The notes beneath the pieces were generated by a model. It made no database searches. It was given only the letters and a program-made list of their open reading frames with translations, and had not been told where the DNA came from. This document shows, in pieces, positions 16,556-23,938 of a stretch of 39,377 nucleotides of DNA. Position numbers and translations under genes: made by a program. The DNA comes from Treponema sp. GTDB taxonomy: Bacteria > Spirochaetota > Spirochaetia > Treponematales > Breznakiellaceae. How positions within the stretch are numbered: position 1 is the stretch's first letter; each line of letters starts with the position of its first letter. The DNA lies in NCBI GenBank assembly GCA_009784935.1, contig WQXI01000019.1:1-39377 (forward strand). Reading direction: 5' to 3'.

Positions 16556-16643
16556 CGCCGCTAAACCGCCCTCCTTGGCGGTTTACTCCTCAGACGCATT
16601 CGCGTCTTCAGAGCCGCAGCTTCGGTTCAATTCCCCTTAGCTC
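16556..16643 (+). repeat. GC-rich direct repeat, copy 1, ending in a tRNA-Ala 3' fragment
   Basis: An 88-bp block repeated identically at 16825-16912. It is GC-rich in an AT-rich surrounding and holds consecutive short hairpins (CCGCC/GGCGG around CTCCTT; AGACGC/GCGTCT around ATTC). Its last 20 bases, GGTTCAATTCCCCTTAGCTC, equal the 3' end of the tRNA-Ala gene at 16981-17054, in inverted orientation relative to the window (same sense as the tRNA when read on the plus strand). Confidence 0.85.
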
Positions 16644-16780
16644 CCATTGCATCTGACCACCTAAATATATAAAAAACTATGTTCTGTTTTTATAAACAAA
16701 AAATTTATATGAGAAGTAATCTGCTTTAAAATAAATCAAAAGTATATATTTAAGTGGTCAGATGGAGCTAAGGGGAATTG
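16626..16780. repeat. Imperfect inverted repeat (MITE-like) with tRNA-Ala 3' ends at both tips
   Basis: The left arm, about 16626-16670, runs from CAATTCCCCTTAGCTCC through ATCTGACCAC to TAAATATATA. The right arm, about 16743-16780, is its reverse complement, with one mismatch and a 6-nt deletion. The AT-rich centre of about 70 bp (16671-16742) shows no gene. Both outer tips are the tRNA-Ala 3'-end sequence. The right tip (16763-16780) matches the tRNA gene for 18 bp. Confidence 0.75.
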
Positions 16781-16824
16781 TCTTTCACCCCTCAGCTTCC
16801 TGCTTCGGGGTTCCAGACCGCCTG

Positions 16825-16912
16825 CGCCGCTAAACCGCCCTCCTTGGCGGTTTACTCCTCAGACGCATTCGCGTCTTCAGAGCCGCAGCTTCGGTTCAAT
16901 TCCCCTTAGCTC
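16825..16912 (+). repeat. GC-rich direct repeat, copy 2
   Basis: Identical over 88 bp to 16556-16643 at an offset of 269 bp, including the hairpins and the terminal tRNA-Ala 3' fragment. Similarity continues with mismatches a few bases to the left. 16913-16980, up to the tRNA, is AT-rich and shows no feature. Confidence 0.85.
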
Positions 16913-16980
16913 TTGTTGCATTATAGAGTTTGAAATAATTTATCGTGGTGATTTATTTAAACGCAAAGTAAAAAAATATT

Positions 16981-17054
<74 letters not shown>

Positions 17055-17066
17055 ATACGTTTCCTA

Positions 17067-17095
17067 ATGCTACAATATTGACAGGGTTGTGTCAA
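17067..17095 (-). promoter_or_regulatory. Promoter of tRNA-Ala
   Basis: Minus strand TTGACA (17095-17090), 17-nt spacer, TAGCAT (17072-17067), with initiation predicted about 6 nt before the tRNA 5' end. TTGACA is also the first half of a perfect inverted repeat TTGACA - 6 nt - TGTCAA. Confidence 0.7.
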
Positions 17096-17102
17096 CACGC
17101 AT

Positions 17103-18182
17103 TTATAGCTCAAAAATTGCGTATCTAATCGCTCCTGTTAAGCTCCTGATCGTCAATATTATTTTATCTTCATTGGGAACTTGCGTAAAACGCAGAATCT
17201 CTTCATTGGTATACTGCATATAATTGATATTCTTAGCGTCTATTTCAAAGTTTCTTCTATTGGCTCTAAAATACGATTCATCAATCTCTAGTATGCCCAA
17301 TCCGTTTATCCTGTCGGCAATATATATTTTGTCTTGGATTATTATAAAATCATTAATTCTTCGATTGCTGTATAAGTCGCTGATTCTTTCTATCCTAAAT
17401 GAAATTGCAAAACTGTGCCTTAATTCTAGATCGTTGTAAATCGTTATATGTTGAAATACCCCTGTATAGCCGCTTATTGTATATGAAGCTAACCCTAAAT
17501 ATTTTGGAGAAATCCTTGCTTGGTAGATATGCTCGTATGGTCCGTTATCTTTTAGTTCCCTGTAGTGTGAATATTCAAGTTTGCTTGTTGGATTTAAATG
17601 ATAAAATAATATATATTTTGGAATGACTATATTATCGACAGCAATTAAAAAGTTATCGTTAATAACCATGTCATCAATTGCTTTTCCCCAAATAGTTACT
17701 TCTTGCGGGATTTCCAATCGATGCCACTCTTCGTTTTTTAAATGATATTGGATAAGCAATTCTTCGCCCATTATTCCGCCGATAAATATATTTTCATTGT
17801 TTATTAAAATGCATTTTGGTTTTATGCTGAAAGGAATAGATAATTGCGTTTCTTTGGATGTATTAATGTCATAAATTAAAATAGTATTATTATTTGTATC
17901 AATAACCGCAATTACATCTTTTTGATTGGTTCCAACTATCGAATTTTCTGGTACATCAATAGTTCTTATTTCATTAATGCTGCCGTTTTCGTATGTATTT
18001 ATAGAAATTGTCCGCTCGTCTTTTACTAATAAAAAATAAGTTCCTTCTTTATGCTGGTTTAAAGACATATTAAACGAAGTAAATCCAGAAGGTGAAAGTC
18101 TGTCACTTGATTGTCTTGGATCTAATCCAAAACAGGACAAAAGTAAAAAAACCGGCAGAATAATTAATATATACTTTTTCAT
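17103..18182 (-). CDS. Lipoprotein, possible beta-propeller
   Basis: A 359-residue lipoprotein: signal peptide and lipobox LLLSC (C17), then repeated beta-strand segments (FLLVKDERTISINTYENG, DVIAVIDTNNNTILIYD, NIFIGGIMGEELLIQY, NFLIAVDNIVI, KIYIADRINGLGILEID) spaced as in a beta-propeller. I do not recognise the family and no enzyme motif is visible. It starts 3 bp after the rlmB stop with no clear ribosome site, so it is probably translated by coupling. It is the last gene of a minus-strand run before the tRNA. Confidence 0.78.
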   Translation of the reverse strand: MKKYILIILPVFLLLSCFGLDPRQSSDRLSPSGFTSFNMSLNQHKEGTYFLLVKDERTISINTYENGSINEIRTIDVPENSIVGTNQKDVIAVIDTNNNTILIYDINTSKETQLSIPFSIKPKCILINNENIFIGGIMGEELLIQYHLKNEEWHRLEIPQEVTIWGKAIDDMVINDNFLIAVDNIVIPKYILFYHLNPTSKLEYSHYRELKDNGPYEHIYQARISPKYLGLASYTISGYTGVFQHITIYNDLELRHSFAISFRIERISDLYSNRRINDFIIIQDKIYIADRINGLGILEIDESYFRANRRNFEIDAKNINYMQYTNEEILRFTQVPNEDKIILTIRSLTGAIRYAIFEL

Positions 18183-18185
18183 GTT

Positions 18186-18920
18186 TCACTTTGCCCGCTG
18201 ACGCTGTATCTCATACAGCAATACTCCTGCCGCAACCGAAACATTAAGAGAATCAATTCTGCCGCAAGATGGTATCCCGACAAAGCCGTCGCACTTTTCA
18301 TAAATGAGACGGGAAATACCGGAACCTTCGCCGCCTAAAATAATCGCTGTTCTTCCGCTTAAATCTTTTTTGTAAACAGGGTCGCCTTCCATATCGGCGC
18401 CGTATATCCAAAAACCCGCTTCTTTAAGATCTTCCATGGCGCGGACAAGATTAGGAGTTTCTGCCTGCGGAACCCATGATACGGCGCCTGCGGATGTCTG
18501 CGATATAATTGCCGCATGCTTTGCGTTTCTGCGGTTTCGGCTGACAACGAGATCTGCGCCAAACTGATCACAGCAGCGAAGTATTGCGCCGTAATTGTGC
18601 GGGTCAGTTATTTCGTCAAGTATTATAACCAGCGCGTTCTTTTTCTCTCCCAGTCCGTCTATAAAACTTTCTAGGCTTACGTCAGCCTTGTTATCTTGTT
18701 CTGCTGATCTATCCGAAACCGCAAGAGCAATACCGCGGTTGTCCGGCGCAATTCTATCTAGTTCAAAAACACCGGTGCGTTCCAGCCGTATTTTATTATT
18801 AACAGCGAGTGTGGTTATTTCTTTTGCGCGCGGACCCGCCTTTGCGACAAGCAATGGACCGCATGGAGAGCCCGATTTAATTCTTTCTTCTATCGCATGA
18901 AAACCAGTTAGATATATCAT
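18186..18920 (-). CDS. rlmB: 23S rRNA (guanosine-2'-O-)-methyltransferase RlmB, SpoU/TrmH family
   Basis: A 244-residue SPOUT methyltransferase, the length of E. coli RlmB, which methylates G2251 in the 23S P-loop with S-adenosylmethionine. The N-terminal substrate-binding domain opens with YLTGFHAIEERI. The three SPOUT motifs are present: EITDPHNYGAILR with the conserved Asn and Arg, ILGGEGSGISR, and IPSCGRIDSLNVSVAAGVLLYE forming the knot. The start has GGAGG about 6 nt upstream. It lies 33 bp after the DUF2156 gene and 3 bp before a lipoprotein gene. Confidence 0.93.
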   Translation of the reverse strand: MIYLTGFHAIEERIKSGSPCGPLLVAKAGPRAKEITTLAVNNKIRLERTGVFELDRIAPDNRGIALAVSDRSAEQDNKADVSLESFIDGLGEKKNALVIILDEITDPHNYGAILRCCDQFGADLVVSRNRRNAKHAAIISQTSAGAVSWVPQAETPNLVRAMEDLKEAGFWIYGADMEGDPVYKKDLSGRTAIILGGEGSGISRLIYEKCDGFVGIPSCGRIDSLNVSVAAGVLLYEIQRQRAK

Positions 18921-18953
18921 TTCCTACCTCCGACGGGACCCCATAAAACATTT

Positions 18954-19880
18954 TTAAGCATTCATTTTTACCGTATATTTTCGCACAAAATCGCATGGAC
19001 GATAAGTCATCTTTGATTGACGCATACCCTCGTTGCCCAGATCCTGCTCGCGGTTTATCAGCGTAAAAAACCCGGGGAGCGAAGCGGCAAACGCTTGATT
19101 TACAAATTGATAAATCCCCCTGTAGCTGCTTATCGCTTTTTCAAAATGAGTAACAAACATTTTCCCCCTTGCTATGCTTTCTCCAAGGCAAAAGGCGGCA
19201 GGCTTACCGTCTATAAAAAAAACAGAGCCCTTTAACGCAAGCAGGTTAAACAAATCCAGCGCTTCCTTTGCCGCCGCGTAATCGCCGTCTTCGTTGTCAT
19301 TTTTTATTAATGAATCCTGCCGCCATTGTTCCAGTACTTTAAAAGCTGCGGGAATTAAATTTTCGTTCATAGAACGCTGTTCATGGTTTGGATAAGTGCT
19401 TAAAAAATTATTTACGTGGTTTTTCTTTTTATGATATTTTTTTCCCGCTAGTTCTGCCAAATCTTTTCTGTAATACAAATAATCAAAGTTGTCTCTGTCT
19501 TCTGTTATAATAAACCCGCGCTCTTCAAGTTTTTCTTTTACTGGAGACAATACAGACTCCGGTATATTTTTCCAATAATCATTGCTGGAAAAAAGGGAAT
19601 CCAATGTTTTAAAATCCGGCGCACAGCAGGGAGTCATAAAAAAAGTTTTTTTCCCCTGCGCTGTATTTTGCTCTCCAGAAATAATAAACCCGCCTTCTTC
19701 GCCGCTGGGGAGCGGCGCTTGGCGCGAAATTTTATACTTATACTTGTTTCTAAAAAGATAAAGCCCGGAAAAAGTAAATTCCGAAACCCCGTCAGGCGTC
19801 AAAGAAAGTCTTGGATGCAGGCTTTCCTTGTGTTTAATATCAAGAACGCTAAAGTCCGGATAACAGGGTATTGTTGTCAT
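18954..19880 (-). CDS. DUF2156 (phosphatidylglycerol lysyltransferase C-terminal-like) protein
   Basis: A 308-residue GNAT-fold protein of the DUF2156/LPG-synthase C-terminal family. The signature YLYYRKDLAELAGKKYHKKK followed by NHVNNF is characteristic, and GSVFFIDGKPAAFCLGE plus INREQDLGNEGMRQSK near the end match the acyl/aminoacyl-transferase core. MprF-type relatives transfer aminoacyl groups to lipids, but this soluble stand-alone form lacks the membrane flippase domain and its acceptor is unknown. It overlaps the AI-2E-type permease by 4 bp (ATGA); the permease might supply the membrane part of a common process. Confidence 0.85.
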   Translation of the reverse strand: MTTIPCYPDFSVLDIKHKESLHPRLSLTPDGVSEFTFSGLYLFRNKYKYKISRQAPLPSGEEGGFIISGEQNTAQGKKTFFMTPCCAPDFKTLDSLFSSNDYWKNIPESVLSPVKEKLEERGFIITEDRDNFDYLYYRKDLAELAGKKYHKKKNHVNNFLSTYPNHEQRSMNENLIPAAFKVLEQWRQDSLIKNDNEDGDYAAAKEALDLFNLLALKGSVFFIDGKPAAFCLGESIARGKMFVTHFEKAISSYRGIYQFVNQAFAASLPGFFTLINREQDLGNEGMRQSKMTYRPCDFVRKYTVKMNA

Positions 19881-20989
19881 GACTGAGCTTCGTTTTTTTC
19901 ATACTCCGCTTTTTTTATTAGAACCGATTTCCGCGAACCTATCAATATCGATACGGGCTCCATAATAGGAATGTTTTCGCAGACGATTTTAATTATAACA
20001 GTCATGGGTACGGCAAGAACCATGCCTGCAAATCCCCACAAATAACCCCATATAGAAAGAGACACAAGAATTACCAGAGGAGAGATACCGACATTGTCGC
20101 CTACGATTTTTGGGTCAAGCAAATTACCGAGTATTATATTTACGCCCAGTACTATCGCAACAACGAGTATAACAGGACCCGGTTCCGGCCAAAATTGAAT
20201 CAGCGCAAAAAGCGAAATGCCAAACCCTGCCGCAATGCTTCCGAATGTAGGAATAAAATTCAAAAGGAACTGAATAACGCCCCACACAATAGCAAACTGA
20301 AGCCCTATAAAATGAAAAGCCACAACAAAAATTACGCCGTTTGCAAGCGAGATAAGAAACTTTGCAGCGAGATATCGAGTAACCTGCAGAATCAAATCGT
20401 TGCCCATGCGGTCTATTCTTGCTATGCGATTTTCGAAAGCCGCGATTAATTTTTCTCTAAAGAAACCTGCTTCTATAAGAAGGAATACAACGAAAAGAAG
20501 CACCAGTACTGCGCCGGAAATAAACCTAAATGAAAAGTTTGATAAAACAAATGTCAGATCCCGGACAAAACTGCGGATAGCCTCTTGATCCCAGAGAATC
20601 TGCCAAATACTGAGAGCTTCGTCATTGGGAAGATCGAATAATCTGGCAATCCAATCGTAAATTTCTTTAAAGCGGTTTTCGTAATGACTTTCGTTATATT
20701 GAAACTGTTCGACTACCATTTTACCTGATGTATAAAGCACAATTCCAAAAAGGCACATGCCGGTAACTATGATAAATATCACAAGTAATATAGATATAAA
20801 ACGGGGACAACGGATTTTGTCGAGCCCAAGTATCAGCGGATACATAACAAAGGCGAGTAATACTGCGATAGTAAAAGGTAAAATAACGGTAGCGGCGATC
20901 TTTAATACTGCTCCTGCAAAAATAACACAGATGAATACCATCAAAAAGAAAACTGAGCGCCCCGAATTAAATGCTTTATTTTTGTTCAT
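19877..20989 (-). CDS. AI-2E-family transporter (PerM/YdiK type)
   Basis: A 370-residue integral membrane protein. It has two to three N-terminal helices, an amphipathic middle part (about residues 95-145), and several C-terminal helices containing the family signatures WGVIQFLLNFIPTFGS and NLLDPKIVGDNVGISPLVI. Members include TqsA (AI-2 exporter) and Na+/H+-type permeases. The name says little about substrate and no LuxS gene is in the window. No Shine-Dalgarno is visible before the ATG. It is the first gene of a run permease-DUF2156-rlmB-lipoprotein. Confidence 0.88.
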   Translation of the reverse strand: MNKNKAFNSGRSVFFLMVFICVIFAGAVLKIAATVILPFTIAVLLAFVMYPLILGLDKIRCPRFISILLVIFIIVTGMCLFGIVLYTSGKMVVEQFQYNESHYENRFKEIYDWIARLFDLPNDEALSIWQILWDQEAIRSFVRDLTFVLSNFSFRFISGAVLVLLFVVFLLIEAGFFREKLIAAFENRIARIDRMGNDLILQVTRYLAAKFLISLANGVIFVVAFHFIGLQFAIVWGVIQFLLNFIPTFGSIAAGFGISLFALIQFWPEPGPVILVVAIVLGVNIILGNLLDPKIVGDNVGISPLVILVSLSIWGYLWGFAGMVLAVPMTVIIKIVCENIPIMEPVSILIGSRKSVLIKKAEYEKNEAQS

Positions 20990-21032
20990 ATATGAAGTAT
21001 GTCATAGAAAATTACAATATGCAAGAAAGTAC

Positions 21033-21061
21033 TTGACCTCATAAATGAATATTACTATTTT
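21033..21061 (+). promoter_or_regulatory. Candidate promoter of a small RNA
   Basis: TTGACC (21033-21038), 17-nt spacer, TATTTT (21056-21061). The -10 is only 4/6. It is proposed because an otherwise ownerless plus-strand terminator lies about 70 nt downstream. Confidence 0.4.
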
Positions 21062-21067
21062 AATATA

Positions 21068-21172
21068 AACTGATAATACGGTTTACAATGAGTTTACAGA
21101 TGCGATACTGCAGATATCGTATGTCAGCGGCCTCCCGGGTTTCCTCACCTCCTTTTCCCGGGAGGTTTTTTT
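21068..21172 (+). ncRNA. Candidate small RNA with an anti-Shine-Dalgarno loop
   Basis: The 280-bp gap between the minus-strand permease and barrel genes holds a plus-strand unit that no gene explains. It is a possible promoter, a first hairpin (ATGCGATA - 7-nt loop - TATCGTAT), then a GC-rich terminator hairpin with T7. The 17-nt loop of the terminator contains TCACCTCCTTT, equal to the anti-SD tail of 16S rRNA as known in bacteria. An exposed C-rich loop of this type could base-pair with ribosome binding sites, as C-rich loops of Gram-positive regulatory RNAs do. The 5' end is uncertain. Confidence 0.45.
21131..21172 (+). terminator. Rho-independent terminator on the plus strand
   Basis: Perfect 9-bp stem CCTCCCGGG (21131-21139) / CCCGGGAGG (21157-21165), a 17-nt loop, and seven T (21166-21172). 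The T-run is only on the plus strand, yet no plus-strand gene lies upstream. Confidence 0.85.
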
Positions 21173-21199
21173 ATATCTAAAGCACAACAAATAAAACAT

Positions 21200-21237
21200 A
21201 AAAAAAGCGTACAAAAGGAAAAAATCCTCTTATACGC
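21200..21237 (-). terminator. Terminator of the 333-residue barrel gene
   Basis: On the minus strand GCGTA and AGGA pair with TCCT and TACGC through small internal mismatches, followed by seven T (A-run 21200-21206 on the plus strand). A 16-bp perfect palindrome TGCGTTTTAAAACGCA at 21254-21269 lies between the stop codon and this terminator. Confidence 0.75.
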
Positions 21238-21277
21238 TTCTGATTAGTTACAATGCGTTTTAAAACGCAGTTTTATT

Positions 21278-22279
21278 TTAGAGCTGGAATCTTACTCCGA
21301 CTGTGCCGCCGTATGCTGAATCAAAAAGATTGTACATACCGGTAATATCAATTTTTATCACAGCAAGATTGAATGAAAGCCCGCCGTAAAGACGCATATT
21401 CCAGTCGCTCGAATTAATCATCGATTCAAAGCCGTTAGCGTTAACACCAGTAACACCAAGACTATGCAGTTGGTTTATATGAGTTTGACTGATTGGACCG
21501 CCGTTTACTGTTATATTCGACTTTACTTCGTATCCTGCTTTTGACATTGAATAGCTTACGCCTGCGCCTACATAAGGAGTAATAATAAATAACGGGAATG
21601 AAACCTGCGTTTTTAATTCAAAGGTTGTAGTTTCCCAACGAAGACCTACATTAGGACTTGTGGCATTGAGCGTATTTCCACCAAAAGAAAAGTTATAAGG
21701 TCCGGTAGGAAGAGTTGTAGAAACTCCGCCCTTTAGGTAGTTAACGCCAAAACCTACAGAAAGCTTAATTGGCAGTACTTTGCTGTCTAAAACAGCATAA
21801 CGTATATCCGCGCCGACAAGCAGATAATCAATGCTCATTCCGCCAAGCGCTGAGTTAATAAAATCAATTTTAGATGTATCTAAATATCCAAATTTTAAAC
21901 CAGCGTCAAACGGAAGTATAATACCCCCAAGTCTTACTTCTGCTGTATAAGCAGGCAGCGGGAGACCCATAGGAATATTTCCAAAACCGCTATAACCGAG
22001 CGAGCTCATAAGCGGTCTCATCGCGCCTGCATCTACAATAACAGCTCCGGCTGTTAAACCAAAACCAAAATGAGGCGGTGCGCTTATAAGCTGTCCGATA
22101 TATGCGTCAGACCAGTTTAATCCGATTGTCGAATAAAACGGCAGTGACTGTGCCATTTTTCCGGAGAAACTATTAACGCCTGCAGTTAAATCGCTAATGC
22201 TCGACTGCGAAAACACAGGGGCGGCAGCCATCAAAAAAATGACCGCAAGTACACATAGAATTTTGCTATATCTTCTCAT
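21278..22279 (-). CDS. Outer-membrane beta-barrel protein
   Basis: A 333-residue exported protein: signal peptide with cleavage after VFS (MRRYSKILCV...APVFSQ), then alternating hydrophobic strands rich in Gly and aromatic residues (IGLNWSDAYIG, AEVRLGGIILPFDAGLKFGYL, LLVGADIRYAV, ITPYVGAGVSYSM) and a C-terminal strand GGTVGVRFQL. This is the pattern of an outer-membrane barrel; the family is not one I can name. The start has AAGGAGG 7 nt upstream. It lies 173 bp downstream of the second barrel gene, separated by two terminator-like hairpins, so it is probably transcribed separately (minus-strand TATTAT at 22323-22318). A role in permeability or surface structure is likely. Confidence 0.8.
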   Translation of the reverse strand: MRRYSKILCVLAVIFLMAAAPVFSQSSISDLTAGVNSFSGKMAQSLPFYSTIGLNWSDAYIGQLISAPPHFGFGLTAGAVIVDAGAMRPLMSSLGYSGFGNIPMGLPLPAYTAEVRLGGIILPFDAGLKFGYLDTSKIDFINSALGGMSIDYLLVGADIRYAVLDSKVLPIKLSVGFGVNYLKGGVSTTLPTGPYNFSFGGNTLNATSPNVGLRWETTTFELKTQVSFPLFIITPYVGAGVSYSMSKAGYEVKSNITVNGGPISQTHINQLHSLGVTGVNANGFESMINSSDWNMRLYGGLSFNLAVIKIDITGMYNLFDSAYGGTVGVRFQL

Positions 22280-22348
22280 ATTATCCTCCTTACAGATAAT
22301 AAATCTTTCATACTAATATAATACCACCATTTTTAGCAAAAATCCAGT

Positions 22349-22377
22349 AAAAAGCCGAAAACCCTGTGTTTTTTCGG
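22349..22377 (-). terminator. Second hairpin terminator in tandem
   Basis: Minus strand CCGAAAA / TTTTCGG stem (7 bp, 9-nt loop) followed by C and five T. It lies downstream of the stronger hairpin at 22401-22430. Confidence 0.5.
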
Positions 22378-22400
22378 TCATAAAATACCCTAATTTTATA

Positions 22401-22430
22401 AAAAAAGGGGGTTATCTTGCGACAACCCCC
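22401..22430 (-). terminator. Terminator of the 387-residue barrel gene
   Basis: Stem GGGGGTT / AACCCCC (22407-22413 and 22424-22430) with a 10-nt loop; on the minus strand the stem is followed by a T-run. It lies about 20 bp after the stop. Confidence 0.85.
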
Positions 22431-22452
22431 TTATAATAAGCCCAACTCGATG

Positions 22453-23616
22453 TTAAAAACTCCATCTAAAATCAACATAGAATACATTTGTCATAATATT
22501 TGTCCCTGCATTGTTGTTAAAGTGGACAACATCGCCGATTTCCAGATGAGTTCTAGAATCCAGATTTATTCTGACCGAAGGTCTTACGCTGAATACAGAA
22601 ATTTCATTATTATTTGCTGTAGCTGCGTAACCTCTGCGATGATATTGCTGTGATGTATTACTTTGACCTTTAATAAAATAAACAAGATCTATTCTTGGTA
22701 TAACATCGCCAAAAGCATAGCTCCCCCATAGATTGAAAAGAAAACCCGGGTCTAAATCGGTTGGACGGTTATAGAAAAACTGCACGGCATTTAATCCTAC
22801 GTTAAATTCGTCGTTTACTTTAAACGCAAATGTTTCGGATATAACGATATTCCCTGCGTTTTCAAAATTCTGAAGATTATCAAGGCTGACTGCAACAATC
22901 GCGGTGAGACCTTCTACAGCAAGCAGACGGAAATCACCCATAAACTGGCTTGATGTTTGGCTTCCTGAAGTATTTTCTGTACGGAAAGAGCCGCCGATAT
23001 AAAATGTATCCTTCATAGTGTATGAGCCGCTTATTACGTATTTTATATCACTAAGCGCAGGGGTAAAGTTAATCGGCCGTGCAAGCTGATTGTTATCGCC
23101 GCCGCCTCTTTGACTTATCGTATAACCTCCAAATCCAAGGCTTAGACCGTCTATTATATTATTCAACTTAACTAACACACCAAGACCTTCGCCGACATCA
23201 TCATTTAACCACCAGTCTGCTGTCTGCCATGCGCTGTCATCAACAATACCTGCATTTAAATTTAATTTATTCTCAAAAAAATTCATAAAACCGTAAGCAA
23301 ACGGTATTGATAACGGTATTGGAAAAGTATATGTATCATCATAAAAATCTTGCACAGAACCGGTAACACTACGCTGAGATTGAAGCCTAAATCTAAACCC
23401 TGCAGTTCTTTCTTCGTTCTGATAACTACCATTAAACCTGAATCTGTAACCATTGCTTTCCGAATCAACGCCGAATGCCCTAACTGTCGGATCTTGATCT
23501 TCGATACTAATAACTCCCAGCCCGCTGTTAAAATAACCGCCAAAGCTGAGACCCTGCGCGTAGACAGCTCCGGCAAAAGCCGAAAGTATTACTGTCATTG
23601 CAATTAACTTTTTCAT
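22453..23616 (-). CDS. Porin-like outer-membrane beta-barrel protein
   Basis: A 387-residue exported protein: signal peptide MKKLIAMTVILSAFAGAVYA with cleavage before QGLSFGGYF, then amphipathic strands throughout (GYRFRFNGSYQN, AGFRFRLQSQRS, GLGVLVKLNNI, FYIGGSFRTENT) and a terminal YVDFRWSF, whose last aromatic residue is typical for barrel assembly by BamA. The ATG at 23616 has AGGAGG 5 nt upstream; an upstream extension of the frame has no ribosome site. A minus-strand TATAAT is at 23647-23642, with a weak -35. It resembles treponemal barrel/porin candidates by style; substrate unknown. Confidence 0.82.
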   Translation of the reverse strand: MKKLIAMTVILSAFAGAVYAQGLSFGGYFNSGLGVISIEDQDPTVRAFGVDSESNGYRFRFNGSYQNEERTAGFRFRLQSQRSVTGSVQDFYDDTYTFPIPLSIPFAYGFMNFFENKLNLNAGIVDDSAWQTADWWLNDDVGEGLGVLVKLNNIIDGLSLGFGGYTISQRGGGDNNQLARPINFTPALSDIKYVISGSYTMKDTFYIGGSFRTENTSGSQTSSQFMGDFRLLAVEGLTAIVAVSLDNLQNFENAGNIVISETFAFKVNDEFNVGLNAVQFFYNRPTDLDPGFLFNLWGSYAFGDVIPRIDLVYFIKGQSNTSQQYHRRGYAATANNNEISVFSVRPSVRINLDSRTHLEIGDVVHFNNNAGTNIMTNVFYVDFRWSF

Positions 23617-23758
23617 AAAATCCTCCTGTTGTGCTATAAACATTATATTTAAAACACTTGCAGAAATGATAGAAGTTTTATTTTTATTAATAAGCACGTT
23701 AACGAATTTCTAATGCAATAAATGAATTATTAACAAAAAACCCTGAGTTTTTCCGGTC

Positions 23759-23788
23759 TTGACCAGTTTATACGTAAAATAATAACAT
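23759..23788 (+). promoter_or_regulatory. Promoter of the SRP RNA
   Basis: TTGACC (23759-23764), 18-nt spacer, TAACAT (23783-23788). Initiation about 6 nt later matches the expected RNA 5' end near 23794. Confidence 0.6.
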
Positions 23789-23793
23789 TAGGA

Positions 23794-23902
23794 GTCCTGT
23801 GTCAGGAACCGTGCGGGCAGGCGCCGCCTAACCCCGCCAGGTCTGGAAGGAAGCAACGGTAAGCGGAAGCCTGCCGCGCCGCGGAGCTCCTGACGCAGGG
23901 CA
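23794..23902 (+). ncRNA. ffs: Signal recognition particle RNA (4.5S type)
   Basis: A small bacterial SRP RNA of about 109 nt. The conserved core AACCCCGCCAGGTCTGGAAG followed by GAAGCAACGGTAAG carries the tetraloop and the asymmetric loop bound by Ffh. The ends pair into one long rod (GTCCTGTGTCAGGA with TCCTGACGCAGGGC; GGCAGGCG with CGCCGCGC-side partners). A T-rich stretch follows. It lies directly before dnaX, a common arrangement. Confidence 0.95.
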
Positions 23903-23926
23903 CTTTATTTTTTCCTTTTCTTTCTA

Positions 23927-23932
23927 TATACT
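23927..23932 (+). promoter_or_regulatory. -10 box 6 nt before the dnaX ATG
   Basis: TATACT at 23927-23932; initiation would fall on the A of the ATG at 23939. The matching -35 (TTTATT at 23904-23909, 17-nt spacing) is poor. Read-through from the SRP RNA promoter is the alternative. Confidence 0.4.
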
Positions 23933-23938
23933 GTTCCA

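Noticed and set aside
21144-21154. Anti-SD-like stretch as a 16S rRNA gene fragment
   Set aside because: Only about 11 nt match and no flanking 16S sequence (helix 45) is present, so it is not an rRNA remnant.
21088-21180. A 30-codon plus-strand frame starting ATG at 21088
   Set aside because: It runs through the terminator stem and T-run, has no ribosome site, and its codons are dictated by the hairpins. A small RNA is a better reading.
21254-21269. Perfect 16-bp palindrome TGCGTTTTAAAACGCA as an operator or terminator
   Set aside because: It lies just after a stop codon without a T-run. It may help transcript folding, but nothing supports a specific role.
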